Positions 1 to 61,736 of a stretch of 64,000 nt of DNA are shown here, in pieces (positions within the stretch are counted from its first letter, which is position 1; the number at the start of each line of letters is the position of its first letter). The DNA is taken from assembly GCA_037975125.1 (NCBI GenBank), contig CM075858.1, forward strand, positions 67,184,140 through 67,248,139, in the 5' to 3' direction. A program made the position numbers and the translations under genes. The notes below the pieces were generated by a model. That model made no database searches and had not been told where the DNA came from. It was given only the letters and a program-made list of their open reading frames with translations. The DNA is from Latrodectus hesperus (taxonomy: Eukaryota; Arthropoda; Arachnida; Araneae; Theridiidae).

Positions 1-92
1 AAAATTCCTTAAATATCATAATTTAATTTCATTTCATTTTTTTATGAACAAAATTGTGAATTTAAATGTACCTTTTTATATTTTGCTTTCAG

Positions 93-160
93 GAATAGAT
101 GGAACTGCAAAAAACGATGAAATTATTGAAGAATACTCCATTATATATTTTACTTACTAG
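93..160 (+). CDS. Possible last coding exon of an unknown gene
   Basis: A pyrimidine-rich stretch ends in TTTGCTTTCAG at 82-92. An open frame (entered with two bases of a split codon) then runs 21 codons to a TAG at 158-160. A polyadenylation hexamer AATAAA follows at 221-226. Together these look like the 3' end of a plus-strand gene whose upstream exons lie outside the window. The short peptide (IDGTAKNDEIIEEY...) is not recognised, and such a combination can arise by chance in AT-rich DNA, so the call is tentative. Confidence 0.3.
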
Positions 161-220
161 TCTTCAATGAAATTTTATAGATAAATTCTTGTATTATACT
201 GTAGAAACATTAATTTGTGA

Positions 221-226
221 AATAAA
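221..226 (+). terminator. AATAAA polyadenylation signal of the possible upstream gene
   Basis: An AATAAA hexamer lies 60 bp after the TAG of the putative exon ending at 160. It is meaningful only if that exon is real. Confidence 0.3.
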
Positions 227-1830
227 GTGAAGCAATTACTGCTTAATATCGTTCTGTCATTTTTGAGGAAGAACTCTTTCAATTTGGAAATGTACAAAAA
301 TTACTATGAAATTTTTTGACAGCTCTTTAAGATCTTTTTTAAATCATAATATAACAAAGTACAAAATAGTTTCCCATTTCTTTTATTTATTCCGAAAGCA
401 TATGAATTAATAGACATTTCTTCTTGAGTAATTGAAAACTTTATGCAAATAAATCTACTGAATTTACAAAAAGTTATTTATTTGTTGATACTATATTTAT
501 GCTTTGAACAAATAACTTGGCAAGCTGTAACAGCTTGAAAATCAATCACATCAAGTTTACTATAATGTTTTTTGTTTTCTTTGTTGACAATGTTACATAC
601 CTTTTTCTTTAAACAAGGAAAATTAGAACTATTCTCTTTCTATTGAGGATTTAAATATCGTGTAGAAAGTCTTTGGGAATGATTATAGGAAAAGGATTTA
701 TTTCAATAGGATGGTATAACCAGCATATATGTGATACATTTACTAGAGACCAAGAGTAAACCTGCGACAATCTTCAGATCAAGTGAATTTGTGAACATAG
801 AGTCATAAGTACCACATGTTCAGTTTTTAAGGGTAGTACCTCAATACCAACATTGAAACACCTGAATATTAAGTGAACTTTTCATTAACAATATGCCTAG
901 TTGTAGTGCAATTGCAAATGCAAATCCTTCAATAGTAGCCCCTCAAATAAAAAAATTTCTGCCAGTGATCCTGTTACGAATGAAGCCTTATAATTTGAGA
1001 TTGGTCCAATGTTCTGACTACTTATAGATTCTTTTCTACAAAATGACAAATGTCATAAATTTTAAAAATTGAAAAAAATTATTTAATCTGATTTTCAGAA
1101 AGAAGCTATACTGGTTACGTTATTTTGAAAAAAAAAACTTTAAAATACATTGGAAAATTTTATTTTCGTCCGCATTATGTGAATACCTTTATTATTTAGC
1201 TTTAAGAAGGAAGCTTTATCTGTATCTATTCGTAACGGGTTATTGTACTCCTTCACTACTAATTATTTAGAAATTAATTATTTGGAAGATAACTATTTAC
1301 AACAAAAAATGCACATCATTCCGTATTAGTAAAATCCTGAAAATATAGAACACAATTGTTTTTTATTCAGCAAGATATCCATCATAAAGTTAGTCTAAAA
1401 TTAACACATAACTACAATTAATACTAAAATATAATATATAGTTGATTAATACATAATTAAAAAATGAATTAGAATTAAAGTGATACACTTAATCATAATG
1501 CTTATATATGCAGATGATATAAAACCAATTACAATGCTATTTACAATTTGATTACATGTTATCGATGATGGTATGTTCCACTGTGTCACTTATATAGAAT
1601 CACGGTTATAGCTGTTACATGAAATACGATTACGGAAATAAAAAATAAATCTACTGTAAGATAACACTGTAATACATAATTTTGAAACTCTTCGTTGTTT
1701 GCAATTTATTAAGATTTTTTATGATCTCTGACTCCCATAATTTTGACGTTTCCAAATCTGCCGTTAGCACTCTCTTCTGCAAACAAAAATCAATCCAATC
1801 CGGTCAAAAAAGAAATTAAAAAGTGACAAT
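227..1830. other. AT-rich intergenic DNA
   Basis: No coding exon, RNA gene or recognisable repeat was seen in this stretch. Confidence 0.5.
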
Positions 1831-2149
1831 GAAGCAGGTTCATTTGATGCGGTAATATTTATTGAATTATAACCAGGTTTTTAAATTTCATAATAATGCA
1901 AATTTCAAAGCCTCATGTCACATGAAGTGAACTAAACATGGAAGTGCTCATCTCCAAATATTAATTTTTTACAGTAAAATAAATACCTAGAATAGCTCTA
2001 CAGGTGCATTTTATATTTAATGCAGTCATTAATATTAATACAGATAAGTTTTTATTGGTTTATAAACAATTGTTTGAATTTCATTAATATGCAAATTTCA
2101 AGGACCCGCGTAACATAAAGAAAACCAGATTGAATCCGTTTTTCATCAA

Positions 2150-3150
2150 AAGTACATGGAACAGATTTATGTTTGCATTTTATATTAAATAATTCCATTA
2201 ATATTAATCAAGATATATTATTTATAGAATTATAATCAATCATTTAACTGTCACAGCTGCCCTAATTTCCAAGTCACAGGCTCAGATGTGTAAAAAAAAG
2301 GGAAAAAAACACGCATTTTTCAGAATTCTTATCCATCGGAAATAACTTTTCTTGTGAAAAATATATCTAATTGCTTTGGTAAACACAACATACTAAGTTT
2401 CATGCATATACTGTAATAAACTTTCTTTAATAAAGAACTATATATTAGCAAAGTGCGTACATAAGGTGGGTGATTTACTCTAAAAGGGAAAAAAGTTTAT
2501 AATAAAATAAATAAGAATAGATTTAGGAATGTATTTGAGATTAAATGCACACATTAATTTTTAAATATACAATATATATTTAATTATATCCAAATATACG
2601 GATTTTATTGTCGCGTGTATTCCTAAGCTCGAGTTGCATAAGGCAAACCAAACATGTGGATTTTCTTCCCACGAAAAATTTATTTTTATTATAAACTGAG
2701 TACACATGAAAGAAATTTATGTTTGCATTTTATACTAAACATTTCCAATTAATTTTAAAGATAGCATATTTATTAAGTTACAATGTTTTAATTTTCCAGC
2801 TGCACAAATTTCAAACATGAGCGTACTTAGGTGCGTATCAAGGGAAATAGAACCGCATGATCATTCCCCAATTTTCGACCATGGGCAATACTTTTTGTGA
2901 CCATCACCTTTATTTGCATCAGTAAATACTACATATAAAGTTTTATGCAAGTACTTTAATAGGTTTTTCTGGGGAAGGAAAACATCTGTGTATCAAAACA
3001 TTAGTATTGTAAACGCATAAAGCAAACCATACATGTGAAAGATTTTCTCCAGGAATTTATTTTGTAGAATAAAATAAATAACAGGAATATCTTTAGAATA
3101 AAATTTTATTTTAAATGTTAAGCAATTTACATTTAAATATTTAGAAAGAT
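2150..3150. repeat. Old diverged tandem duplication, unit about 550 bp
   Basis: Two successive segments align by eye in the same order. Both have a block reading TTTATGTTTGCATTTTATA (about 2169 and 2719), then a TTATAAT/GTTACAAT block, an AACTTTT..TGTGA block (about 2344 and 2890), and a block ending AAAATAAATAA (about 2503 and 3066). The offset is close to 550 bp throughout. A shorter related piece precedes them at about 1855-2060. The copies differ at many sites, so the duplication is old. No coding capacity is evident. Confidence 0.5.
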
Positions 3151-5080
3151 GCTTAAGGCCAGTTACTTGTCTCATTTTGAATTTGATTTTTATATTTTAA
3201 AATTGATTATGTAAAATATCCTTTCCTTTTGAAAATTTCATTAAAACCAATATAGAACCGAATTATTGTGAGAGAAAAAATGTTAAAATAAAACTTTAAT
3301 TAATTTATTGTTAATTTTAGTTCATTTATGCGATTTAACATTGATGTTAATCTAAAAAATTATTGACAAGTATTTAATATTTTAATGACTGCAAAATTAA
3401 TTATTAATGCGAAAAATAACAGATTTATTTTCAAACATACTTACATTATGTGCTTTAATTATGACCTTGTCATAATTAATTTCCATTAGCATAAATTACT
3501 TATTGGAACATAAGAAAATATTAAAATATAATTCCTTTTTATTTTTAAACTTTAGTGAGACAGAATAGTAAAAATTTCTTAATTTACTGTAAAAGAGTTT
3601 CATTCAAAACTTTGTTATTTGCAGTCATAAATTTAATCTCCGATAACTCTTGCAATTTTTATTGTTAATTCTCATTTTAATCTTAAAAATGTCAAAAAAT
3701 ATAATGTTCATCATCTTTCTCAGATATCATATTAATGAACATAGAACATATTGTATTATTCTTTATATGAAACGTTTATGTGGGAAAAAATGAAAAAGTA
3801 TAGTTAAAAGTAAATAAAACTTAAAACTATTTAAGATAAATGCAAAAAAAATATCAAAAAAGTGCAGATAAAATTCTGCTACTTTGTCTAATGAAGTATG
3901 GAAAAGTCTTCTAAGATTTATGATTGTAACAGGTTTTTCATAGAAAGACAAGAGGAAAATAAAAAATACTACAATCAACTCCAAATACTATCAAGAACAT
4001 ATTTTTATTCTAATTTTTAAATATAAATTCCCAGATCTTTTCACACATTGTCATCAATACATTAAACTGCATCAAGATAAAGCAATCAGCCCCACATAAC
4101 AATCCACAAATGTTTTCCATGAAAAAATTGAACAAAAAACGGAAATTAATACCAAACTCATCACTGAACTTCCTACTAACTATATAGATGTATCACTGAT
4201 GGATTTTTGTGCTCATGGACTCTTAAAATTTATATTATCCAAACACTGATCTACATCACTTTGTGGATTTCAAGCCATTTAAGAGAAGTGGAAGAAAATA
4301 TTTCTTCTGATATTACAAAAAGGATTATAAACATGGAATAATATAATTAAAAAAACAGAGCTATCAAACTGAATAACTGAAACATAAAATATAATGTAAT
4401 TAGTTCTGTACGCTCCATCAGAATCCTTTAAAAGAAGTACAAACAGGCTCTGTTTACTAGTTTTCGATGAATATTTAAATATTTTGCATAGTATATTCTC
4501 TTGAATTCTTTTAAAGGTATTGATTGATGATTTCTTAAAACTTTTCAAATTTCTGATGAAGAAATATGAGATTCTTTTTCATGACAGAAAATAAAATAAA
4601 ATAGTATTTACTATTTACGGTCTATGATTACCTAAAAAAATTGTACATACTGAATTGAATGGATATAGTACTATTCCAGTCCAATTTTCATTTCATCACG
4701 ACTATCCATTGTTGAGTTTCATTAGCTAGAACTATGCATTTATGGTTATAGCAGCAATATCATGCATATTTTGTTATTACCAAGATATTTATTTGTGTTT
4801 CTTTTTTCTCTAGAATAAATAATAAATGAATTTTAAATTAAAAATAAAGTTACACAAGACATTTCATGTGAAAAGTATGTAACCATTTGGGTCACCCACA
4901 TTACAATACCGCCAGAAACAATTCTCCATTAGCAACCTCCCCTCAAGCTATGCCACTGGTAACATGTATCTTTCCTGGTATGAGGTAGAGAAGATCTCAG
5001 TTTATTTGAAGACTTGATCATGTGACTGCCCTAATAACAGAGGCTCAATGGTATTACAGTGGCTATTTACCGGATTCATT
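3151..5080. other. AT-rich DNA upstream of the WBP4 gene
   Basis: Only short AT-rich open frames without recognisable similarity are present. No repeat boundary or RNA gene was recognised. Confidence 0.45.
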
Positions 5081-5084
5081 GGTA

Positions 5085-5219
5085 ACTCACTTTACACCGA
5101 ATTTTTTTAACGGTCCGCGTCCAGTAACTTATACATGAAACGGTCACTGTATTTTCTATTGCATATTGTGCACAACACCGTCGTCGACTGCTGATAGCAT
5201 TAGTGTGTGAAACTTGGCT
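5085..5219 (+). promoter_or_regulatory. Candidate promoter / 5' UTR of WBP4
   Basis: This short block is richer in G, C and CpG than its surroundings, for example TCCGCGTCC near 5114 and CCGTCGTCGAC near 5178. It lies directly upstream of the candidate first WBP4 exon. No clear TATA box was identified. Calling it a promoter is an inference from composition and position. Confidence 0.35.
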
Positions 5220-36390
<31,171 letters not shown>

Positions 36391-36431
36391 AGGATTAGTT
36401 TTGTAATTTATATATATATATATATATTGTA

Positions 36432-36437
36432 AATAAA
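36432..36437 (+). terminator. WBP4 polyadenylation signal
   Basis: AATAAA follows the TAA stop by 42 bp, just after a short (TA)n run at about 36410-36426. The spacing suits a very short 3' UTR. Confidence 0.7.
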
Positions 36438-38781
36438 TTTTTATTTATATTTTTTGTATTGTTCCTCCATTTTTATAATTTTTCAGATTCTTAAAAATTA
36501 TTTACAATTAACTCATATTTTGAAATAGTATATCCATTTAAATTAAATTAGTTTCATAAAACACCTACATTAGTTTCATAAAACAGTCTCTTTTTTTATA
36601 TTTAGAGACTTCTATTCCTTAAAGGAGAATTAAAAGTCATGTTTTTCATGATCCAGTAGAGAAGAGGAGCCCCTTTTATTAAAATTCAAGAATTAAAGAA
36701 AAAGATCTTGTGTCCTTTTGTCTCTATTTAAGATCATGAGTGTTATTGCAAGTGATATTTTACCATGAAGTATGTCCTCTTCCACAGAACATAGACTTTC
36801 CTCCCATATTTTTGAAACTGTAATCATCTATATATCAAACTTTATTTGATGCAGTTAATTATGGTGAAAGCAAGTTAGAGATTTATTTTATTTGCTTGTT
36901 TTTACTGTTTTCTTTTAACACAACATGTTACCATACTAAAGAGGAAAACATTTTGTAAACAAAGTTATACATCTTTCATGTTTTTAGGATAACATCTAAA
37001 AGTATCTGATTTAAAGTTATTTGAAATAGAGTTTCTACTTTCCTATAAATAATACAGTGGCTGTTGTGGTCTGGTTGGTTACAGCATTTATTCTAGTTTT
37101 CAAAAGTTAGTTAGCTCAAACTTGATCCAATTGGAGATCTGTTATGTTCACTAATGAGCATGTAAAATATGTTTCTGTTTGAATATCCTCCATGTAAAAT
37201 ACCTTTGGAAGAGGCAGGCCTAGTCTAAATGTCTTCTGTTTGGTCTCTGCTTCTGAATCCCAAAGATCCACCCACTTTCAGGATCCTCGATGGTGCTCCA
37301 CTAAGTGCCTCAGTAGAGAAAATGTTATCACTTATTTCAGTGTGTCTATATTTACATTTCTGTCTTAGAATTAAAACAGAATGTTATTTTTATAGAAAAC
37401 ATAAACTATTCTTTTTTTATTTTTAGGTATCATTTGATTATATGTAAAATTTCGTTTGTTTCATATTCTTTTATATTCAGTACAAAGCCATTAAAAAATA
37501 TTTTAAATAAAAAATTTTAATAATTAACCTTTAAAACTTTCTTTAACTGATTTCGTTTCTTAGAAAAATATTTTTGAAATTGTTTTCAGTCTATTAAATA
37601 TATAAGTTAACAATATTTTTTAAAAAAAATATGTAGTGTATACTTACAGCTGAAAAAATTAGTTTTGCATGGTATATTAATATATATGTTTTAATTGTTT
37701 TAAGAATTTTCTTGCTTTCTGAAAGGAAAAAAATAGTTGTTTTTATAGTTTGAGCATTATTTTTTTTATCATTTTATGAAATGATGCAAATATTATAATG
37801 TGAATATGAATTAATAATTTATTTACATGTTGTAGTGATAGCTACAATGTGTTGTTCTAAATTGATCTTTAAATTAAAAAATTATTAAATATTTACCCTA
37901 AGAATACTGCATATTTCTGTCAATTTAAATACATATTTGAATTAACTGATAAATAAAAAATTGAAAATCAATAATTTTGTAATGCATAAATTGTATTTAA
38001 ATAAATCCAAACAATGTATCAGAAAGGAATATTTTATTAAATACGTGAAAGAGTAATATTCAGTAGAAATAGAGTTCAAAATCATACACTGAAATTATAT
38101 CATTCTACATGATAAAAAAGTCTGGTATATACCATTGTTTTTGATGTTATTTAAGAGCAATATTTTTATTGTATTATTGATGTTACAAATTTTTCTTCTT
38201 AGCATCTGTCATTTTAAAAATAACTAAAATTATTTAAAGTTTAATTAGGAGAATGTTACCATGCTAATATATACTATTAAAATTTCTAAACAATTGAATT
38301 TAGTTATCATAATTGCAAAATAACATTGTAATTCATTTTCCAATAAAATTCTAATGGAAATTTCTTTAATAATTGAACAAAGATACTGGATTAGATATTC
38401 TTAAATTTGTTGTATAAAAAATAGTCATATTATTTTGCATGTATTGTTATCTTAATTTTTAATTAAAGGAAGAAAACAAATTAGGTTTTTGTAGCTTTTT
38501 TATTTATATTATAAATAACAAAAATAAATATTAGTAAATTATTCAGTGACATTTCTTAAATTATTTAATGGTTGGCTAATGAAAATTTACAAAATGTAGT
38601 TATTTTATAAAATAGATGACTTTCCCATAAGGATTTGATTCACTTTTGCAATATACATATAATAGAAATTTGCTTATAACATGTTCTTCCTCAGTAAAGT
38701 TATTAAATTATACAACAGGATATGCACTTTTCTTCATACAATATATACAGAAATAGGGAATTGTATTTTAAGAAAATATAG
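36438..38781. other. Convergent intergenic region between WBP4 and otopetrin
   Basis: About 2.3 kb of AT-rich DNA lies between the two polyadenylation signals. The piece 37040-37320 is less AT-rich and may be a decayed repeat, but no family was recognised. No exon was supported. Confidence 0.55.
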
Positions 38782-38787
38782 TTTATT
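38782..38787 (-). terminator. Otopetrin polyadenylation signal
   Basis: Minus-strand AATAAA 25 bp after the TGA stop at 38815-38813. Further AATAAA-like hexamers occur farther downstream, so the 3' end used is not certain. Confidence 0.5.
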
Positions 38788-38812
38788 CATTATTTCATCA
38801 TGAATATGTACT

Positions 38813-56984
<18,172 letters not shown>

Positions 56985-57260
56985 GACGACACAAACAATT
57001 TAAAATTATGTGTATTGAATAGACGCTATTTGCCGACGAAATATTTGACCCGAGTATGAATTTGTATTTATCGATAATGAAATATTGCCTCTTTTATCTT
57101 CATTAAATTTTTTCACACATTGCATGCTTTGCTTTTGACTACAAGATAAAACATAAATAGCTGTTATCTATCCGTTTGAAAAAATATTATCTGTGTGTAT
57201 TTGTATAGTAACTCGCGCCGAGACAACACATTTAAAGACGAAAATTTTTCGCGTTAGGAT
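56985..57260 (-). promoter_or_regulatory. Candidate otopetrin 5' UTR / promoter
   Basis: The region upstream of the initiator ATG carries an in-frame TAA at 57002-57000 and a local CpG patch (CGCGCCGAG near 57210, TCGCGTT near 57250) unusual for this DNA. No firm TATA box or initiator was recognised. Confidence 0.3.
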
Positions 57261-58933
57261 GGCTTATTATTTCTATTTCTGTTGTGTTTTCCATTATCTT
57301 ATTAAAGAGTTTGATAAGGTTTTTAAATTGTGACAGATACGTGCTGGCAGTCAAGTAGAAAAACATATAGGGTAATATTTGAGAACTTCGATGACTTTTG
57401 GAAATTAGGGGCCATTCAAACTTTACGTAACTTAGTCATTTTGGCGATTTGTTACCGCTCCGTTCACCAATAATAAAAAAATTAACTAAGCCTTATCTTC
57501 CATTCACATAATTTTCGTTTGTTTTCTACTCAGTTTTTAATTATTGAATGAATAAAATATGAAAATGAGTTTATAAACAAAATATTTTCAAAACTATAAA
57601 TTAGGCAGTATTTATTTTCATAAATTTATGGAAAAATATCTACAAGATATTTTTTCATGAAGTTAGGAAAATAAATATATTTATATATTTCATAAATTTA
57701 TGAAAATAAATATATTTTTCTTTAAAAATATATTTATATAAAATGATATAAATATATTTTTCAAGAATTAGAAACTATAAATTCTTGTATTCTTTGGAAC
57801 ATTGTCCAGTTCTTGAAACAATCTCTTTCTCGCTCTTTTTCCCATTGATGTTTAATAAATAATATTAAATTAATAATAATGATTAATACAGAATAACCAT
57901 GATATCTGGAACAATCCGAGTAAGGGATGAAATTTCTTCTGTTACATAAAGTAAAATATTTAATTGGCAAATGATTTATACTTTTCAACAATATGTAAAA
58001 GAGGATGTCAAAATTAAACTGTAATTATATTCAGTATTTCATAAACTGAATGCGAACTGCAAATTTTAAATTAATTACATATAGTTATACAAGTAATAAT
58101 TTCAGAAAAGCTAACTTCATTTATATGAAAAAAAATCTTTAAGTATAACCTGATATAAAAAAAAGTTTCATTCGATGAAAATTTGTAAGCACTATAAAAC
58201 AATGGAAAGTTGAATGATTATTTTTGAGTGAAAGAAGGTCTAAACTTTAAATCAAATTCATATCGAAAATCAACGAAAATTCACAAGATACATTTGAAAT
58301 GATTATTGAATGGAAAAATCAATTTTTTAATGATTTTTCGATTAATCTAGTCCTGCCTATATCAGTAGATATAAGCCACAATAACGCAATGATGTTTCAC
58401 TTACCTCATAATGAAAGATTTAGTGTAAAGTTTTCAGAAAATCTGTTTAAAATAATTCACACTATATATGCATATGGAATACTTGTGTAAGGAGAACCAG
58501 CATCCTATCGTAACCATGCTAAACTTGAAATAATACGCCAAATTGGCAACTGCTACTACGCACCAATCTAAGGCAACCATTGCATTGGCATGTGATTCGT
58601 TTTATATTTCTTTATTTGCTGCATTTCTAGGCTTAACCATTAATTAATATGGCAAGCTCGTATACTAAAATAAGAATCTGGGAATTACTGAATTCTGAAA
58701 AAAAGATGCCGCTACATTTTTTACGAAAATATCTCATTCTACCAAACGCTAGAGAATGTATCACCTTTCCCTTGATCACAGCCAAACATCTTCTTTTTTT
58801 ACTTTCCTGAATTTGTATGGTGAGAAGATCAAGAAAACGGTGGAAATCAAATCTAATGAACGTTCGAAACCTATATTTTACAAATCTGCATTTTATAATT
58901 TCAGCAATATTAATAAAACGAAAATTTTTAATC

Positions 58934-59370
58934 TTGGCGTAAGCAAGGCAATAGTCTTAAAATTCAAAAGAATTTGTTTAAAAATTTAAATCGTCCTTGC
59001 CGATTTAAACTAATTTTAAAATGGATGTTTTTTTCTTGTCTTTTTCATTTTGCTTTTTCTGCGGTTATATTGTCCATGTGTTAAGAGAAAACGTCTTCTT
59101 AAACCGATGTTTTACTCCTTACATAAGAAATCGTTTTATTAAAAAAATGAGCTTCGATAACATTCTCAGACATTCAATGATGAACTTCGCCTTGTTTGCT
59201 GCAGCTCGAAGAATGCGATTTGAACGCAGGTAGTAAATTCGTCGGATTTACAACGCCGTCTCAATATGATATGATGTGGATGAAACGTCTCTGACATCAT
59301 GGATATTTGAAACCAATGAGAATCGTAAAAAAGTGGCGTACTCAGGATCTCAACAGTAACGAAAGAAACA
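58934..59370 (+). repeat. Unclassified dispersed repeat, copy 2, with a short conserved frame
   Basis: It matches 41585-42085 from GCGTAAGCAAGGCAATAGTC to the shared end AACGAAAGAAAC. The conserved ATG opens MSFDNILRHSMMNFALFAAA then RRMRFERR and meets TAG at about 59231-59233. The protein-level match between copies across 28 residues suggests the frame was once translated. Confidence 0.65.
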
Positions 59371-61519
59371 ATGATTTTATAGTTAAAATAAGTTATTTTT
59401 ATTCTATTTTAAAATCTATTTCTTCATATTTCCATCAAAACATTATTGATATATAGTCAAATAAAAGCAAGAGTTATGTAGATAAAAAATATATTTGTTA
59501 TTAATAATTTATTTATTTTGTATTATTTTTCGATTGCGTACTCCATATTCTCATCGGTGCATAAAACGTGTGCGGTTTCAATTAGTGTTGCCAATATGGT
59601 TGCATTAGTTAGTAAGTAAGGAATTTGAAAATGTTTTCCACATTTGCCGGTGGGGAAGATTTTTCAGAGATATTGTTCCCATTTCTACAAGAAAGAAAGG
59701 CCGGAAAATTCCCAAGCGAACTCCCGAATCCGAAGAGCTCTTAAGCATTCTGCCTAAATGAAGAATCATACGGATTTCTGAAAAGGAGAATTTTGTGCAA
59801 AATATCTAGATTGAGTAATTAATTATAAATGATTTTAAGGTGTCATAAAAAAGTGAAATCAAAAATCAAAACTGTTATCTAACTGCTGTTAATTTATATC
59901 TGCTTTATTATTTATAACTAAAGTATTCAAATGAATACTTTTAATAATAAAAAAAATTGTTCAAATTATTGGACAACTATCGTTTAATGAAAAAAAAATT
60001 ACTATTACCAAATCTGTATGCAATTTTTTTGTATATTTTTGTGTCTACATCTGAAAAAATTATGAAATATTTTCTTGTTATTCCTTCATTTCTATACATA
60101 TATTTATCAGATTGTATTCTGGGGATTCTTTAAGATTGAAAAAAAAAACTTTTTGCAAAGGTGTGTGGAACATTCAAAGTAATAAGTTAAAATCAAACAA
60201 ATGTAAATTATAGTTTCGATATTTGAAACTATAATATTATCAAAAATTATCGTTATAAAGAACTCACAATAGGCAATGGTTCCAAAGTATTTCATAATAT
60301 TTATTTCACCCCTTAAAATCATGAAATTGAATGCTGACATAATATGATAATCAAGCCATCTCATTTCAAAACGAATAAATTTGAAACTATTTTTTCGATT
60401 GGATATTTATTTGCAAATGTTATTTAATTTTTTAGCCTGTTATTTTCACCTAAGAACCAATTTAAGAGCATTAATTTAATGTAAGTATCATTATGTATTT
60501 ATGTTAAATGTAGATAAGTAATCCTCAGTTACCTTTTATAATATAAGAATAATATTTTTGTATAAAATGATGTAAAGTCACATTAAAAAAATAATTTTTT
60601 CCAAAAATAAAAAAATTATATAACAGTTTACAAAGAAATTTATAATGTTAAATAAGTAATTTTTTAATCACAAATATATACTATATTACTGTTGAATATA
60701 CTATGGTAAGTAACTTTTTAATTATAAAAATGTAACATATTTTTCAATATTTTTACGCTATTTTTTTATTTATCTATCAAACTAATACAATTTTAAACAC
60801 AATTCCAAATAAAATAATTCAGTTATAAAAATACTTTAAATACTAATTATTGAAAAATTTTTGCTTAAAATATTTTTTATTTGATGGAATAATTAACACA
60901 AAAAATAATAACATGCTGAATATATTACGTTATTAGCAAGAAGTATACTACAGCTTTTTTATTAGATTCAATTGAAATGCAAATTATAACGAATATTTTT
61001 CTCTTTCTTCAAAAACTTAAATTATTGTTTCGATCTCAAATATGAATCATTGTGGTTCGGTCTCAAATGTGTCATTGAATAGTTACGGTTAAGAATAATT
61101 TTCTCTATCGGTGTCAAATGTTAGAATTCACTCCATATCAGATGGAAGTCAATAATGTCCGTGTTTTTATTGTTACATAATGATAGTTAAATTCTTGTTG
61201 CCATTAACAGTTTAGAAAATAAAAATGTTTTTGAAAATTTGAAAAAATGAATTTTGAATTTTTTTTTTCAAGAAATGATTATTTTGATAAAAATTATATT
61301 TATTATAAAATTAGAATAAGTTTTAACTTATAAATGTTGATTATAAGATAACAATTTTCTGTTTTTTTATGCAAATATTAAGTTAAATGTTTAGAAGTTT
61401 TCTACGTACACGTTTTCAATTTTCTAGAATTTGATATTTTCACTTAAAAATAAAGATAAATCCAGTGACGAAGCCTATGCCACAACAAGGCCGGAAACTG
61501 CTACATTTGTTCATACATC

Positions 61520-61736
61520 ATACATTTGTCGTTACCAGCGGGCACCTGTGAACCAAGTCACATAGGTGAGTAGCATTGCCCGCACCATACCACCACAAAC
61601 CCATTCATAGGGTGGGTTACATTCATACTTCATCACACCGAAGAAAGAACAGAGAAAGAAGCATTCATGCCCTAACCAGGATTCGAACCCCGGAACCCAC
61701 AGCTCAGGAACGCTAACTACTGTCATCGGTCGGCAC
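61520..61736 (-). mobile_element. tRNA-derived SINE
   Basis: On the minus strand it starts GTGCCGACCGATGACAGTAG (A-box region) and has a strong B box GGTTCGAATCCTGG at 61689-61676. The body includes ACCCACCCTATGAATGGGTT. The 3' end is approximate, near the CGCTGGTAACGACAAATG segment. The B box alone might suggest a tRNA gene, but no anticodon arm or acceptor stem can be formed. Confidence 0.75.

Noticed and set aside
57408..57432. GGGGCCATTCAAACTTTACG resembling a DNA transposon terminus
   Set aside because: No matching inverted end, coding remnant or second copy found in the window.
61676..61689. Possible tRNA gene because of a perfect B box
   Set aside because: No cloverleaf, anticodon arm or acceptor stem; the surrounding sequence is a SINE.
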